From the NCBI RefSeq assembly GCF_013280595.1, contig NZ_JAAATY010000007.1, positions 124,001 through 188,000 on the forward strand: a DNA stretch of 64,000 bases, given 5' to 3'. The DNA is from Kibdelosporangium persicum. GTDB taxonomy: Bacteria > Actinomycetota > Actinomycetes > Mycobacteriales > Pseudonocardiaceae. Each line of letters opens with the position of its first letter. Within the stretch, counting starts at the first letter, position 1. Positions 47,001 through 56,323 of this stretch are shown piece by piece. Both the position numbers and the translations under genes were made by a program. Under the pieces are notes generated by a model. The model worked only from the letters and a program-made list of their open reading frames with translations, did not search any database and had not been told where the DNA came from.

Positions 47001-47309
47001 TTACCAGCCGGGCAGGTCGTCCACGGGCTTGGCGTTGGCCTCGTGCCGCGCGATCGTGCCGTCCAGCGCCGCGGACAGGTCCACCCCGGTCTGGTCGGCC
47101 AGGTTGATCACCGTGAACGCCAAGTCGGCCAGCCGCTGCTCCCAGCCCTCGGTCGGGCGGAACGGGCGACGGCCGTTCGCGGTCGCCGCGAGGACTTCGT
47201 CGGACAGCTTGCCGATGTCCGACAGCAACGTCAGGGTCAGTGTCGGCGCGTTCGCGTGCAGACCGAGTTTGTCGGCGGCCTGCGCGACCTTCTGCTGGAC
47301 TTCTCGCAC
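47001..47309 (-). CDS. MazG-like protein
   Basis: A 102-residue helical protein resembling the MazG/NTP-PPase-like fold (LTLLSDIGKLSDEVLAAT, WEQRLADLAFTVINLADQTGVDLSAAL). Family members hydrolyse or bind nucleoside triphosphates; the EExxE-type metal ligands are not fully visible, so catalysis is uncertain. GTG start at 47309. It follows palindromic repeat copy 5. Confidence 0.75.
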   Translation of the reverse strand: MREVQQKVAQAADKLGLHANAPTLTLTLLSDIGKLSDEVLAATANGRRPFRPTEGWEQRLADLAFTVINLADQTGVDLSAALDGTIARHEANAKPVDDLPGW

Positions 47310-47345
47310 GGCACTACACAGTAGAGGACCCGCCCCGCCCCCTTT

Positions 47346-47399
47346 CCCCCTCGTGAGTGTTTATCCGTGTTCTAACCCTGATAAACGCTCACGAGGGGG
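47346..47399. repeat. Palindromic intergenic repeat, copy 5
   Basis: 20-bp arms (47346-47365 and 47380-47399) with one G-U pair (GATAAACGCTCACGAG). It sits 10 nt beyond the stop of the polyprenyl synthase gene and ends the encapsulin operon transcript. Confidence 0.9.
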
Positions 47400-47409
47400 A
47401 GTCGGCTGG

Positions 47410-48450
47410 TCAGCGGTCGCGATGGATGATCAGGCTGGCCAGCGCGGCCAGTTCGGCGGCGGCACCGGTCGGCGGATCGGCCGACCGCAGCCGGTGGATC
47501 GCCCTGGCCAGCCGGTCGTCCGCCTGCTCCTGGCACCATCTGCGGCCACCGGCCAGCTCCACCAGCTCGGCGGCGCGTTTGACCTCTCTGCCCGACAACG
47601 GCCGATCGGCGTGGTACAGCTCGTGCAACTGACGCCCGGCGACGGTCCGGGACGCCAACGCGACCACGACCGGAACGGACTTCTTGCGGTTGTACAGGTC
47701 GGAGTACACCGGCTTGCCGGTCACCGCCGGATCGCCCCAGATCCCGAGCAGGTCGTCGACCAGCTGGAACGCCAGGCCGAGCTCCTCGCCGAACGCACGC
47801 AGATGGTCGACCTGCTTCGCGCGCCCGCCGCCGAACAACGCCCCGATCGCACACGCCGCACTGATCAACGCGCCGGTCTTGCCGCGCGCCATCGCCAGGC
47901 ACTCGGCCAGCTCGATGTCCCGCCGTTCCTCGAAGGAGACGTCGCGGCTCTGCCCCTCCACCAGGGACTGCACGGCCGAGCTGAGAATCCGCATGCCGTC
48001 CCGGGAATCGGGATGCCCGCTCGCCGCGAGCACCTCGAACGCCAGGGCCAGCAACGAATCCCCGGCCAGGATGGCGGCGTGGCGGCCGAACACGGTCCAC
48101 GCCGTCGGGCGGTGCCGCCGGGTGACGTCACCGTCGATCACGTCGTCGTGCAGGAGCGAGAAGTTGTGCACCAGCTCGATGGCCACCGCCGCGGGCACGG
48201 CGGCCGACGCCACGCCGCCGACCGCTTCGGCCGCCAGCAGCGTCAACGTGGGCCGTAAGGCCTTGCCACCGCACGACGCCGTGGGTGTGCCGCGTTCGTC
48301 CCACCAGCCGTAGTGGTAGCCCGCGATCTGCCGCATCGAGTCCGGCAGCGTGTCCACAGCGGCCCGGCTGGCCGGCTCGACGAGCTCCCTGCTCCACGTC
48401 ATGACCTCGCCGGGACCGCGGCTTTCGGCTGTCACTCCACGGGCCGTCAT
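47410..48450 (-). CDS. Polyprenyl diphosphate synthase, probable encapsulin cargo
   Basis: Trans-isoprenyl diphosphate synthase of 346 residues that elongates DMAPP/GPP with IPP. The first Asp-rich motif is DDVID (102-106, LLHDDVIDGDVTRR) and the second is LVDDLLGIWGD; GGKALRP is the IPP-binding region. ATG at 48450 overlaps the stop of an encapsulin shell gene (ATGA). In known Family 2B encapsulin operons a polyprenyl transferase is a packaged cargo, so this is the probable cargo. The N-terminal extension before the catalytic fold is short (about 20 residues), shorter than the disordered targeting segments known for such cargo. No terpene cyclase gene is adjacent. Confidence 0.9.
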   Translation of the reverse strand: MTARGVTAESRGPGEVMTWSRELVEPASRAAVDTLPDSMRQIAGYHYGWWDERGTPTASCGGKALRPTLTLLAAEAVGGVASAAVPAAVAIELVHNFSLLHDDVIDGDVTRRHRPTAWTVFGRHAAILAGDSLLALAFEVLAASGHPDSRDGMRILSSAVQSLVEGQSRDVSFEERRDIELAECLAMARGKTGALISAACAIGALFGGGRAKQVDHLRAFGEELGLAFQLVDDLLGIWGDPAVTGKPVYSDLYNRKKSVPVVVALASRTVAGRQLHELYHADRPLSGREVKRAAELVELAGGRRWCQEQADDRLARAIHRLRSADPPTGAAAELAALASLIIHRDR

Positions 48451-49838
48451 GGTTCACGCCCGAGCTCGACGCCCTCGAGGATGCCGAGCGCGTCGGGCAC
48501 CAGCACCGCGACCGAGTAGTACGTGCTGACCACGTACGACATGATCGCCCGGTCGTCGACGCCCATGAACCGCACGTTGAGCCCCGGCTGCTGCTCGTCG
48601 GGCAGTCCGGTGCGGTGCAGGGCGATCACGCCCTGGTTCTTCTCACCGGTCCGCATCGCGATGACGGACGTCCGGCCGGTCTCGCTGACCGGGATCTTGT
48701 CGCAGGGCAGCAACGGGATGTTGCGCCACGTGCGCACGGTCCTGCCGTGGAGTTCGGTGGTGTTGGGGTAGATCCCGCGGCGGTTGCACTCCCGGCCGAA
48801 CGCCGCGATCGCCTTGGGGTGCGCCAGGATGAACTGGGTCTTGCGGCGCCGGGAGATCAGCTCGTCCATGTCGTCCGGGGTCGGCGGACCGGACCGGGTG
48901 TGGATGCGCTGTTTGAGGTCGGCGTTGTACAGCAGCCCGATCTGCCTGTTGTTCATCATCTCGTGCTCCTGCCGCTCACGCAGCGCCTCGATGGTCAGCC
49001 GGAGCTGTTGCTCGACCTGATCCATCGGATGGTTGTAGAGGTCAGCGACGCGGGTGTGGATTCGCAGAACCGTCTGTGACACGCTCATCTCGTACTCGCG
49101 GGGCGTGAGCTCGTAGTCCACGAAGGTCCCGGGCAGCTGGTACTCGCCCTCGTGCCCGGAGGCCAGCTCGATCTCCGCCTCACCCTTGGCGTTGCTCGGC
49201 TTCCCGCGCATCGCGACGTAGTTCGCCACATGCGCCAGCAGCGTCTCGGACTGCTCGCACAGCCGGTCGAAGTCCTGACGGGACAACGACATCGTGATGC
49301 ACCGGGTCTTGGCCTTCACCGAGAAGTCCCACTCGTGGGGCTGACCGGTCAGTGCCTGATCACCGAAGTACTCGCCTTCGCCGAGCGTGTCGACGATCTT
49401 GTCCTCACCGTACTCGCCCCGCCCGATCTTGCTCGCCTTGCCGTGCGCCATCAGCACCAGCCGGTCGGCGGACTGTCCTCTTTGGATGATCAGGTCGCCT
49501 GCCTCGAACTCCTGCTGCTCGAACCTGTCCGCCAGCGCGGCCAGCGTGTCGTCGTCCGCCAGGCCGCGCAGCAGAGCCAGTTCACGCAGTTCCGGCGGGA
49601 CGACCTGGACCCGTCCGGCGGTGCTGATGAAGCTGACCAGTCCGTCGCCGAGGGCGTACGTCAGCCGCCGGTTGACCCGGTAGGTGCCGGCGTCGGCCTG
49701 CACCCACGGCAGGACGCGCAGCAGCCAGCGCGGCGTGATCCCCTGCATCTGCGGTACGGACTTGGTCGTCGTCGCCAGATTTCTCGCCGCCGACGTGCTG
49801 AGGCTCAGCTGCGGCTGGGGATTCTCGACCTGTGTCAC
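48447..49838 (-). CDS. Family 2B encapsulin shell protein 1 (with cyclic-nucleotide-binding insertion)
   Basis: HK97-fold nanocompartment shell protein with an inserted cNMP-binding-like domain, 463 residues. The N-terminal arm ([29 protein letters not shown]) is typical. The cNBD-like part spans about 90-210 (LADRFEQQEFEAGDLIIQRGQSADRLVLMAHGKASKIG, GEYFGDQAL). The HK97 part has [44 protein letters not shown] chose GTG at 49838 by alignment with shell 2; the longer in-frame extension to 49961 is probably not translated. It is coupled to the polyprenyl synthase gene. Shell proteins self-assemble around cargo in the cytoplasm. Confidence 0.9.
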   Translation of the reverse strand: MTQVENPQPQLSLSTSAARNLATTTKSVPQMQGITPRWLLRVLPWVQADAGTYRVNRRLTYALGDGLVSFISTAGRVQVVPPELRELALLRGLADDDTLAALADRFEQQEFEAGDLIIQRGQSADRLVLMAHGKASKIGRGEYGEDKIVDTLGEGEYFGDQALTGQPHEWDFSVKAKTRCITMSLSRQDFDRLCEQSETLLAHVANYVAMRGKPSNAKGEAEIELASGHEGEYQLPGTFVDYELTPREYEMSVSQTVLRIHTRVADLYNHPMDQVEQQLRLTIEALRERQEHEMMNNRQIGLLYNADLKQRIHTRSGPPTPDDMDELISRRRKTQFILAHPKAIAAFGRECNRRGIYPNTTELHGRTVRTWRNIPLLPCDKIPVSETGRTSVIAMRTGEKNQGVIALHRTGLPDEQQPGLNVRFMGVDDRAIMSYVVSTYYSVAVLVPDALGILEGVELGREP

Positions 49839-50113
49839 CTGTGCGGCCTGCCTGTTCGTCGTTGATCGTGGGGAAGGTGGTTGGACGCCCGGCCGATGCC
49901 GACCGGAGTCGAAGGCCCGCGGATGGCGGGCCGCACATCGGCCGGCGCCCCGCCCGGTCACCGTGACTCTGCCCCTGACCGGTGGGGCACCACGCCTTTC
50001 ACCCGGCTGATGGGAGCGCCGATGGCCGGCCGGGACGTGCGGCGTGGCAACGGCCAGGGCCTGGCGGCCGAGGTCAGCAGGCCCGCGGCCGAACCGGGCC
50101 GGTCCGCCCGGCG
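49839..50113 (-). other. Spacer between encapsulin shell genes
   Basis: No convincing gene. A weak inverted repeat CCGGTCA...TGACCGG lies near 49960-49980. The region could hold a promoter or a processing site for shell 1; nothing firmer is visible. Confidence 0.4.
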
Positions 50114-51532
50114 TCAGTCACCCGCGCGGCCGAGTTCGACGTTCTCCAGCACACCGAGCGCGTCCGGCACCAGGATCGCCGCCGAGTAGTAGGCGCTGAC
50201 CAGGTAGGAGATGATCGCCTTCTCGTTGATGTTCATGAACCGCACCGACAGGCCGGGCTGGTACTCGTCCGGCAGGCCGGTCTGGTGCAGGCCGATCACG
50301 CCCTGGTTCTGCTCACCCACCCGCATCGCGATGATCTGCGTGGTCCGGGTGGCGGTCACCGGGATCTTGTTGCACGGCAGCACCGGGATTCCTCGCCACG
50401 ACGGCACCTGGTGCCCGTTGAGGTCGATGCTCTGCGGGTACAGGCCGCGCTTGTTGCACTCCTGGCCGAACGCGGCGATCGCCCGCGGGTGGGCCAGGAT
50501 GAACATCGGGTCCTTCCACACCGTGGCCAGCAGTTCGTCCATGTCGTCCGGGGTGGGCGGGCCGGACCGGGTCGGGACGCGCTGTTTGAGGTCGGCGTTG
50601 CAGAGCAGGCCGAAGCCGCGGTTGTTGATCAGCTCGTGTTCCTGGCGTTCCCGCAATGCCTCGATGGTCAGCCGGAGTTGTTGCTCCGTCTGGTTCATCG
50701 GCTGGTTGTACAGGTCGGCGACCCTGGTGTGCACACGCAGCACGGTTTGCGCGACGCTCAGCTCGTATTCCCGCGGGGTGAGTTCGTAGTCGACGAACGT
50801 GCTCGGCAGTTCCGGTTCCCCTTCGTGGCCGGACGCCAGTTCGATCTCGGCCTCGCCGTACGTGTTCGCCGGCTTTTTCGGGCTGTTCACATAGGCGGTG
50901 ACGTGTGCGCGCAGTGACTCGGACTGCTCCTGCAATTCCTGGAATGCCCGCTTCGGCAGCGCCAGAATGGTCGTCGGCGTCACGGCCTTGGCGGTGAACT
51001 CCCAGATGCCCTGATCCTGGATGAGCCCCTGGTCGCCGAAATAGTCGCCGTCGACCATCGTGCCGAGCACGGTCTGGTCGCCGTACTCGCCGGTGCCGAT
51101 CTTGTTCACCTTGCCGTGCGCGACCACGTACAGATGGTTGGCCTCGTGGCCGAACTCGGCGATCACGTCACCGGGCTGGTACTCCCGCTGTTCGAACCGG
51201 TCGGCCAGCGCGTTGAGCGCGTCTTCGTCCTCGTAGGTGCGCAGCAGCGCCAGTTCGACCAGGTCCGGGCCGACGACGTGGACCTGCGCGCCGAGGTTGG
51301 AGACCGCGATCCGGCCGTCGCCGATGGTGTAGCTCAGCCGCCTGTTCACCCGGTACACGCCGCCCTGGGCCTGGACCCACGGCAGCACCCGCAGCAGCCA
51401 CCGCGAGGTGATGCTCTGCATCTGCGGGACGGATTTGGTGGTGGTCGCCAGATTCCGCGCGGCCGCGGTCGCCAGGCTCTGCTGTTGCTGGCCGTTCTCT
51501 ACGCCAAGGTTCGACTCCACCGTGTCGGTCAC
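50114..51532 (-). CDS. Family 2B encapsulin shell protein 2 (paralogue)
   Basis: Second shell paralogue, 472 residues, clearly homologous to the protein at 48447 along its length ([73 protein letters not shown]). The cNBD-like insertion ([37 protein letters not shown]) is present but differs from shell 1 in its ligand loop. It is upstream of shell 1 on the same strand with a 275-bp GC-rich spacer, so the two may be co-transcribed or separately controlled. Mixed two-component shells are plausible. Confidence 0.9.
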   Translation of the reverse strand: MTDTVESNLGVENGQQQQSLATAAARNLATTTKSVPQMQSITSRWLLRVLPWVQAQGGVYRVNRRLSYTIGDGRIAVSNLGAQVHVVGPDLVELALLRTYEDEDALNALADRFEQREYQPGDVIAEFGHEANHLYVVAHGKVNKIGTGEYGDQTVLGTMVDGDYFGDQGLIQDQGIWEFTAKAVTPTTILALPKRAFQELQEQSESLRAHVTAYVNSPKKPANTYGEAEIELASGHEGEPELPSTFVDYELTPREYELSVAQTVLRVHTRVADLYNQPMNQTEQQLRLTIEALRERQEHELINNRGFGLLCNADLKQRVPTRSGPPTPDDMDELLATVWKDPMFILAHPRAIAAFGQECNKRGLYPQSIDLNGHQVPSWRGIPVLPCNKIPVTATRTTQIIAMRVGEQNQGVIGLHQTGLPDEYQPGLSVRFMNINEKAIISYLVSAYYSAAILVPDALGVLENVELGRAGD

Positions 51533-51861
51533 AACTTGCCGCCGTTCTTCCTAGTCGGGTCCGATGAACACAGAAAAGACAGGGTGTAGCTGGTGATTGG
51601 CTCGAGACAATGCGGGAACGCCCTTTCGTGTCCCGGGAATGCACGAAAGTTCGGGCGGTGCCAAGACGGAGGCTAGCACCAGGTTTCGAACGTGCGCAGT
51701 CACCCAAAAGGCTTGCCGGTTGGTGGAAAACAATCATGGGACGACTCGTGGCCGGCCAGGAGAAAAACGACTGAAAGTGCAACTCGGGAAATGCCGTTCA
51801 CTCGGCAGTGCAGGCGACTGCGACGAACGTGTGTAGCGGTGGGGCCCTGCGTGATCTGGTG
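51533..51861. other. Intergenic region upstream of encapsulin shell 2
   Basis: No convincing coding sequence between the shell 2 start and the cysNC stop. It should contain the encapsulin operon promoter. The clearest element is CTTTCGTG-N11-CACGAAAG at 51623-51649, a candidate operator about 90-120 nt upstream of the shell 2 start. Confidence 0.5.
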
Positions 51862-53694
51862 CTAATCCATCCGGGGCAGTGGCATCCGGTCCAGCGCGGC
51901 GATCACGAGCGCGGCCATCCTGGCCGGGTCGCCCTGCTCCGGACGCAACACCAGTTCCGGCGCCACGGGCGGCTCGTACGGGTCGTCCACCCCGGTGAAC
52001 CCGGTGATCTCACCGGCCCTGGCCCTGGCGTACATCCCCTTGGGATCGCGGGCCTCACACGTCTCGATCGGAGTGTCCACAAAGACCTCGAAGAACCCGA
52101 GACCCGCTTGCTCGTGCGCGGCGCGCACCCGGTCCCGATCGGCCTGGTACGGGCTGATCAGCGACACCACCGCGACCAGGCCCGCGTCCGCGAAGAGCCG
52201 CGCGACCTCGCCGACCCTGCGGACGTTCTCCGCGCGGTCGGCCGCGCTGAACCCCAGGTCGGCGTTCAGGCCGTGGCGCAGATTGTCCCCGTCCAGCAGA
52301 TAGGCCGGACGGCCCGCGGCCACCAGCCGGCGCTCCAGTTCCACCGCGATGGTCGACTTGCCGGACGCGGACAGCCCGGTCAGCCACACCGTGCACCCGG
52401 TCGAGCCGCGTTCGGCGCGCCCCACGGCGGTCGAGTGCCAGACCACGGACTGGCTCGGCCCGGTGATCATGCCGGCGGCGACGGTGTTGTTGGTGGTCTC
52501 GTCCACCAGGATGAAGCTGCCACAAGCCCGGTTGCGGCGGTACGCGTCGAACAGCAGCGGCTGCTGCGTACGCAGCTTCACGCGACCGATCTCGTTGAGC
52601 GCCAGGGACTCCGCGGTCTCGTCGCGGTGCAGCGTGGTGATGTCCATGCGGTAGTCCAGCGACGTGACAACGGCCTTGGTCGTCCGGGTGGTGTTGACCA
52701 CCGTGTATTTCGCGTCCGGGCTGAGGTTCCCGCGTTCGGTGAGCCAGCAGACCATCGCGTCGACGTCCTGGCCGACGTGCGGGCGGTTGTTCGGACGGCA
52801 GATCAGATCACCCCGGCCGACGTCCAGATCGTCGGCGAGCCGCAGCGTGACGGCCTGCGGCGGGAAGGCCTCGGTCACCGGCCGCCCGCCCGGGCCCCAG
52901 ATCGCGCTGACCGTCGTGGTGAACCCGGACGGCAGCACGAGCACCTCGTCGCCCGGTTTGAACACACCGCCCGCCACGGTCCCGGCGTACCCGCGGAAGT
53001 CCTTGTGCCGGATGACGTACTGCACCGGGAACCGGGCGTCGATCAGGTTGCGGTCCGAGCTGATGTGCACCTCTTCGAGGTGGTGCAGCAGGGAAGTCCC
53101 TTCGTACCACGGCATCGAGGCGCTGCGGTGGACGATGTTGTCGCCGTGCAAGGCGGAAACCGGCACGAACGTCAGGTCCGGTACGGCGAGCTTCATCGAG
53201 AACCGCCGGAACTCCTCGCGGATCTCCTCGAACCGGTCCCGTGACCAGCCGACCAGGTCCATCTTGTTGACGCACACCACGAGGTGCGGGATGCCCAGCA
53301 GCGTGGCCAGGAACGCGTGCCTGCGCGACTGGTCGGCGATTGCGTTGCGCGCGTCGAGGAGGATCAGCGCCAGGTCCGCTGTGGACGCTCCGGTGACCAT
53401 GTTGCGCGTGTACTGGATGTGCCCTGGCGTGTCGGCGATGATGAACTTCCGCCTGGGCGTGGCGAAGTAGCGGTACGCCACGTCGATCGTGATGCCCTGC
53501 TCCCGTTCCGCCCGCAGCCCGTCGGTCAGCAGGGCGAGGTTCGGGTAGTCCTCGCCGCGGTCGCGGCTGGCGCGTTCGATCGCCGCGAGCTGGTCGGCGA
53601 AGATCGTCTTCGAGTCGAACAGCAGCCTGCCGATCAGGGTCGACTTGCCGTCGTCGACGCTGCCCGCGGTGGCCAGGCGGAGCAGGTTCGGCAT
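51862..53694 (-). CDS. cysNC: Bifunctional sulfate adenylyltransferase subunit 1/adenylylsulfate kinase (CysNC)
   Basis: Fusion protein of 610 residues. The N-terminal CysN GTPase (GSVDDGKST at 11-19, [13 protein letters not shown]) drives ATP sulfurylase with CysD to form APS. The C-terminal CysC domain from about 433 (Walker [10 protein letters not shown] near 440, [30 protein letters not shown]) phosphorylates APS to PAPS. ATG at 53694 overlaps the cysD stop (ATGA). Because it makes PAPS rather than only APS, it suits the sulfotransferase encoded in the divergent set at 57110. Confidence 0.95.
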   Translation of the reverse strand: MPNLLRLATAGSVDDGKSTLIGRLLFDSKTIFADQLAAIERASRDRGEDYPNLALLTDGLRAEREQGITIDVAYRYFATPRRKFIIADTPGHIQYTRNMVTGASTADLALILLDARNAIADQSRRHAFLATLLGIPHLVVCVNKMDLVGWSRDRFEEIREEFRRFSMKLAVPDLTFVPVSALHGDNIVHRSASMPWYEGTSLLHHLEEVHISSDRNLIDARFPVQYVIRHKDFRGYAGTVAGGVFKPGDEVLVLPSGFTTTVSAIWGPGGRPVTEAFPPQAVTLRLADDLDVGRGDLICRPNNRPHVGQDVDAMVCWLTERGNLSPDAKYTVVNTTRTTKAVVTSLDYRMDITTLHRDETAESLALNEIGRVKLRTQQPLLFDAYRRNRACGSFILVDETTNNTVAAGMITGPSQSVVWHSTAVGRAERGSTGCTVWLTGLSASGKSTIAVELERRLVAAGRPAYLLDGDNLRHGLNADLGFSAADRAENVRRVGEVARLFADAGLVAVVSLISPYQADRDRVRAAHEQAGLGFFEVFVDTPIETCEARDPKGMYARARAGEITGFTGVDDPYEPPVAPELVLRPEQGDPARMAALVIAALDRMPLPRMD

Positions 53695-54605
53695 CAGAAG
53701 TAGCCTTCCTTCTTGCGATCCTCCATCCCGGCCTCGGAGATCCGGTCGTCCGCCCGGGTCGCGCCACGCTCGGTCACCCGGGTCGCGGCCACCTCGGCGA
53801 CGACCTCTTCCGGGGTCCTCGCGGTGGATTCGACGCACCCGGTGCAGGTCGCGTCGCCGACGGTGCGGAACCGCACGGTCGCGTCGAACGGTTCCTCGTC
53901 CGGCAGGAGCGTCACGAACCTGGTGTGCGCCAACAACATTCCGTCCCGCTGGAACACCTTGCGCCGGTGCGCGTAGTAGATCGGCGGCAGTTGGATGCCT
54001 TCGTCCCGGATGTAGTGCCAGATGTCCAGTTCGGTCCAGTTGGACAGCGGGAACACCCGGATGTGCTCGCCGCGCCGGTGCCGCCCGTTGTAGAGGTTCC
54101 AGAGTTCCGGCCGCTGGTTGCGGGGATCCCACTGGCCGAACTCGTCCCGGAAGCTGAACACGCGCTCCTTGGCGCGTGCCTTCTCCTCGTCCCGGCGGGC
54201 GCCACCGAACACCGCGTCGAACCGGTTCTCGTTGATGGCACGCAACAAAGCCGTGGTCTGCAGGCGGTTACGGCTGGCGCGTGGCCCGGTCTCGTCGACG
54301 ACCCGGCCCGCGTCGATGTCGTCCTGGACACTGCTCACGATCAGCCGCACGCCCGTGGTCTCGACGGTGTGGTCCCGGAACTGGATGACCTCGTCGAAGT
54401 TGTGGCCGGTGTCCACGTGCATCACCGGGAACGGCGGCGGCGCGGGCCAGAACGCCTTGGCGGCCAGGTGCAGCATCACCACGGAGTCCTTGCCGCCGGA
54501 GAACAACAGCACCGGCCGTTCGAACGTCGCCGCGACCTCGCGCATCACGTGTACGGACTCGGCTTCGAGCGCGCGCAGATCGGACAGCTCGTACGTGGTC
54601 GCCAC
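53694..54605 (-). CDS. cysD: Sulfate adenylyltransferase subunit 2 (CysD)
   Basis: Catalytic subunit of ATP sulfurylase, about 303 residues; PP-loop ATPase motif [15 protein letters not shown], with [38 protein letters not shown] and [13 protein letters not shown] chose GTG at 54605 because a good promoter (TTGACC-N18-TAGTTT) places the transcription start on or next to this codon and there is no ribosome site, so the mRNA is probably leaderless. TTG at 54611 is in frame and would lie just upstream. First gene of the cysD-cysNC operon. Confidence 0.93.
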   Translation of the reverse strand: MATTYELSDLRALEAESVHVMREVAATFERPVLLFSGGKDSVVMLHLAAKAFWPAPPPFPVMHVDTGHNFDEVIQFRDHTVETTGVRLIVSSVQDDIDAGRVVDETGPRASRNRLQTTALLRAINENRFDAVFGGARRDEEKARAKERVFSFRDEFGQWDPRNQRPELWNLYNGRHRRGEHIRVFPLSNWTELDIWHYIRDEGIQLPPIYYAHRRKVFQRDGMLLAHTRFVTLLPDEEPFDATVRFRTVGDATCTGCVESTARTPEEVVAEVAATRVTERGATRADDRISEAGMEDRKKEGYF

Positions 54606-54611
54606 GATCAA

Positions 54612-54641
54612 AAACTAGAACAGGTTATTGCGCCCGGTCAA
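54612..54641 (-). promoter_or_regulatory. cysD leaderless promoter with KstR-like site
   Basis: On the minus strand: -35 TTGACC (54641-54636), 18-nt spacer, -10 TAGTTT (54617-54612), 6 nt, then GTG. The palindrome TAGAACAGGTTATT (54616-54629) overlaps the -10 and spacer; it fits 7 of 8 fixed positions of the mycobacterial KstR motif TNNAACNNGTTNNA. The layout is the same as at 55124-55162. Confidence 0.7.
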
Positions 54642-54662
54642 TGGCCGGGGTTCGATGATGGC

Positions 54663-55127
54663 ATGAACTTGCACACGATCGAGGAGATCCGCAGGCTGAA
54701 GTACCGATATCTGCGCGGCGTGGACCAGAAACGCTGGGATCTGCTGGAGAACGCGCTGACCGAGGACGCGGTCGCGGACTACGGCACCAAGGCCATGGGG
54801 GAGCCGCTCGTGCTCACCGGCCGCGCCGCGATCCTGGACTTCCTGCGGCGGAACCTGGGTGGCGACAAGATCGTCACGTTCCACTTCGCCGGGCAGCCGG
54901 AGATCGACGTCGAGGGCGACACCGCGAGCGGGACCTGGGCGTTCGAGGACACCGTGATCGTCAAGGAACACCGCCTGGTGATCAAGGGTGCCGCCTACTA
55001 CGAGGAGCGGTACGTCCGTTCGGCCGAACACGGCTGGCGGATCAAGCACATCGCCTATAACAGGTTGTACGAGGTGATGGTGTCGATGGACGACCTGCCG
55101 AGCCTGAAGTTCCTCGCCGGTGTTTGA
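54663..55127 (+). CDS. SnoaL-like (NTF2-fold) protein
   Basis: A 154-residue protein of the SnoaL_4/ketosteroid-isomerase-like superfamily (EEIRRLKYRYLRGVDQKRWDLLENALTEDAVADYG at the N-terminus, a cone-shaped sheet with GTWAFEDTVIV and YYEERYVRSAEHGWRIKHI). Relatives isomerise or hydrate steroid-like and aromatic-ring compounds or simply bind them. ATG at 54663 lacks a strong ribosome site. It is divergent from cysD and upstream of the DUF1214-SDR-sulfotransferase operon, whose promoter lies in the end of this gene. Confidence 0.83.
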   Translation: MNLHTIEEIRRLKYRYLRGVDQKRWDLLENALTEDAVADYGTKAMGEPLVLTGRAAILDFLRRNLGGDKIVTFHFAGQPEIDVEGDTASGTWAFEDTVIVKEHRLVIKGAAYYEERYVRSAEHGWRIKHIAYNRLYEVMVSMDDLPSLKFLAGV

Positions 55128-55153
55128 CCAGCTGTTAGAACACGTTCTAGCCT
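55124..55153 (+). promoter_or_regulatory. Leaderless promoter of the DUF1214 operon with perfect KstR-like site
   Basis: -35 TTGACC (55124-55129), 18-nt spacer, -10 TAGCCT (55148-55153), 6 nt, then GTG at 55160. The 14-bp palindrome TAGAACACGTTCTA (55136-55149) fits TNNAACNNGTTNNA in full and overlaps the -10. The -35 lies across the stop of the SnoaL-like gene. Confidence 0.75.
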
Positions 55154-55159
55154 AGGTCG

Positions 55160-56323
55160 GTGCTCACCGAGTCATTCGCCGCCGCGATCGCCGAGGCCGA
55201 GAAGATCATCGCCGAGGCGCCGCACGTCCAGACTGAGCAGGACCTGACCGAGGGCTACGACTACCTCGCCGGCAGCATCCGGGCGTCGCTGCAGATGGCG
55301 TGGGCGTACGACCGTGACTTCCCCTTCTTCGTCCAGTCCACCGGGCCGTACACCAAAATGGGGCTGGACAACCCGGACACGCTGTACTTCCACGCGTACA
55401 TCCGTGAGGACGCGGAGTACGTGGTGACCGGCCGCCGTGGCAGCACCGCGGATCTGAGCTTCCAGGTGCTCAACGGCGACTACTCGCCGGTGGACGTGCC
55501 GGACAGCCTCACCGCGTTCGACGACCGCGCGTTCGACATCGCCGCGGACGGCTCGTTCGAGATCCGGTTCGGGCCGGGCGAATCCGGGCCGAACTACTTC
55601 CACCTCGGCACGGGCTCGGCGATGCTGATCGTGCGGGAGGTCTACAGCGACTGGACGGCCGAACAGCGCGGCATGATCAGAATCCGGCGCGCCGACACCA
55701 CCGGCAGCGCGCCGCCGATGCCCGCCAAGGAGCTGATGGCCAAGCGGTACGGCGTGGCGGGCAAGATGCTGATCGGCAGGCTCAGGACGTTCCTGGCGTT
55801 CCCGAAGTGGTTCTACCTCAAGCTTCCGGTGAACACGATGACCGAGCCGCGCTCGACACCGGGCGGGCTGACCACCCAGTTCTCCTCGGCCGGCCACTAC
55901 GACCTGGCCGACGAGCAGGCGATGATCATCACGGTGCCCGCGTCCGAGGCGCCGTACCAGGGCTTCCAGCTGGGCAGCATGTGGTACGTCTCGCTGGACT
56001 ACATCAACCACCAGACCAGCCTGACCGCCGACCAGGCCAGGATCGACCCGGACGGCAGAATCCGTTACGTGGTCAGTGAACGCGATCCCGGGCTGGCGAA
56101 CTGGATCGAACGCACCGGCCATTCCCGCGGATATCTGCAGATCCGGTGGCAGCGGCTCTCGCGTGAGCTCAAACCCGAGGACGGCCCGCAGGTCGAAGTC
56201 GTCGACGTCGGAGACCTGCCGCGCCGGCTGCCGTTCCACGCCGAGGCGCGGGTGACTCCTTCGCAGTACGCAGAACGGATTGCCGCGCGCCAGGCGGCCG
56301 TGGCGACCAGGATGGTGGGCTGA
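55160..56323 (+). CDS. DUF1214-like protein
   Basis: A 387-residue protein of unknown function with DUF1214-type segments (FEIRFGPGESGPNYFHLGTGSAMLIVREVYSDW, GFQLGSMWYVSLDYINHQTSLTADQA). GTG at 55160 is 6 nt after a -10 box and has no ribosome site, so it is probably leaderless. Its stop overlaps the SDR start (TGATG). The order unknown-SDR-sulfotransferase resembles my recollection of Rv3531c-Rv3530c-Rv3529c near the M. tuberculosis cholesterol region, which would support a steroid or sterol-like substrate; that homology should be tested. Confidence 0.72.
   Translation: MLTESFAAAIAEAEKIIAEAPHVQTEQDLTEGYDYLAGSIRASLQMAWAYDRDFPFFVQSTGPYTKMGLDNPDTLYFHAYIREDAEYVVTGRRGSTADLSFQVLNGDYSPVDVPDSLTAFDDRAFDIAADGSFEIRFGPGESGPNYFHLGTGSAMLIVREVYSDWTAEQRGMIRIRRADTTGSAPPMPAKELMAKRYGVAGKMLIGRLRTFLAFPKWFYLKLPVNTMTEPRSTPGGLTTQFSSAGHYDLADEQAMIITVPASEAPYQGFQLGSMWYVSLDYINHQTSLTADQARIDPDGRIRYVVSERDPGLANWIERTGHSRGYLQIRWQRLSRELKPEDGPQVEVVDVGDLPRRLPFHAEARVTPSQYAERIAARQAAVATRMVG

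Noticed and set aside
48890-51500. Reading the encapsulin shell proteins as Crp-type regulators because of their cyclic-nucleotide-binding domain
   Set aside because: There is no helix-turn-helix; the rest of the protein matches Family 2 encapsulin shells.
47410-51532. 2-methylisoborneol biosynthesis cluster
   Set aside because: No terpene cyclase or GPP methyltransferase gene is adjacent to the encapsulin genes in this window.
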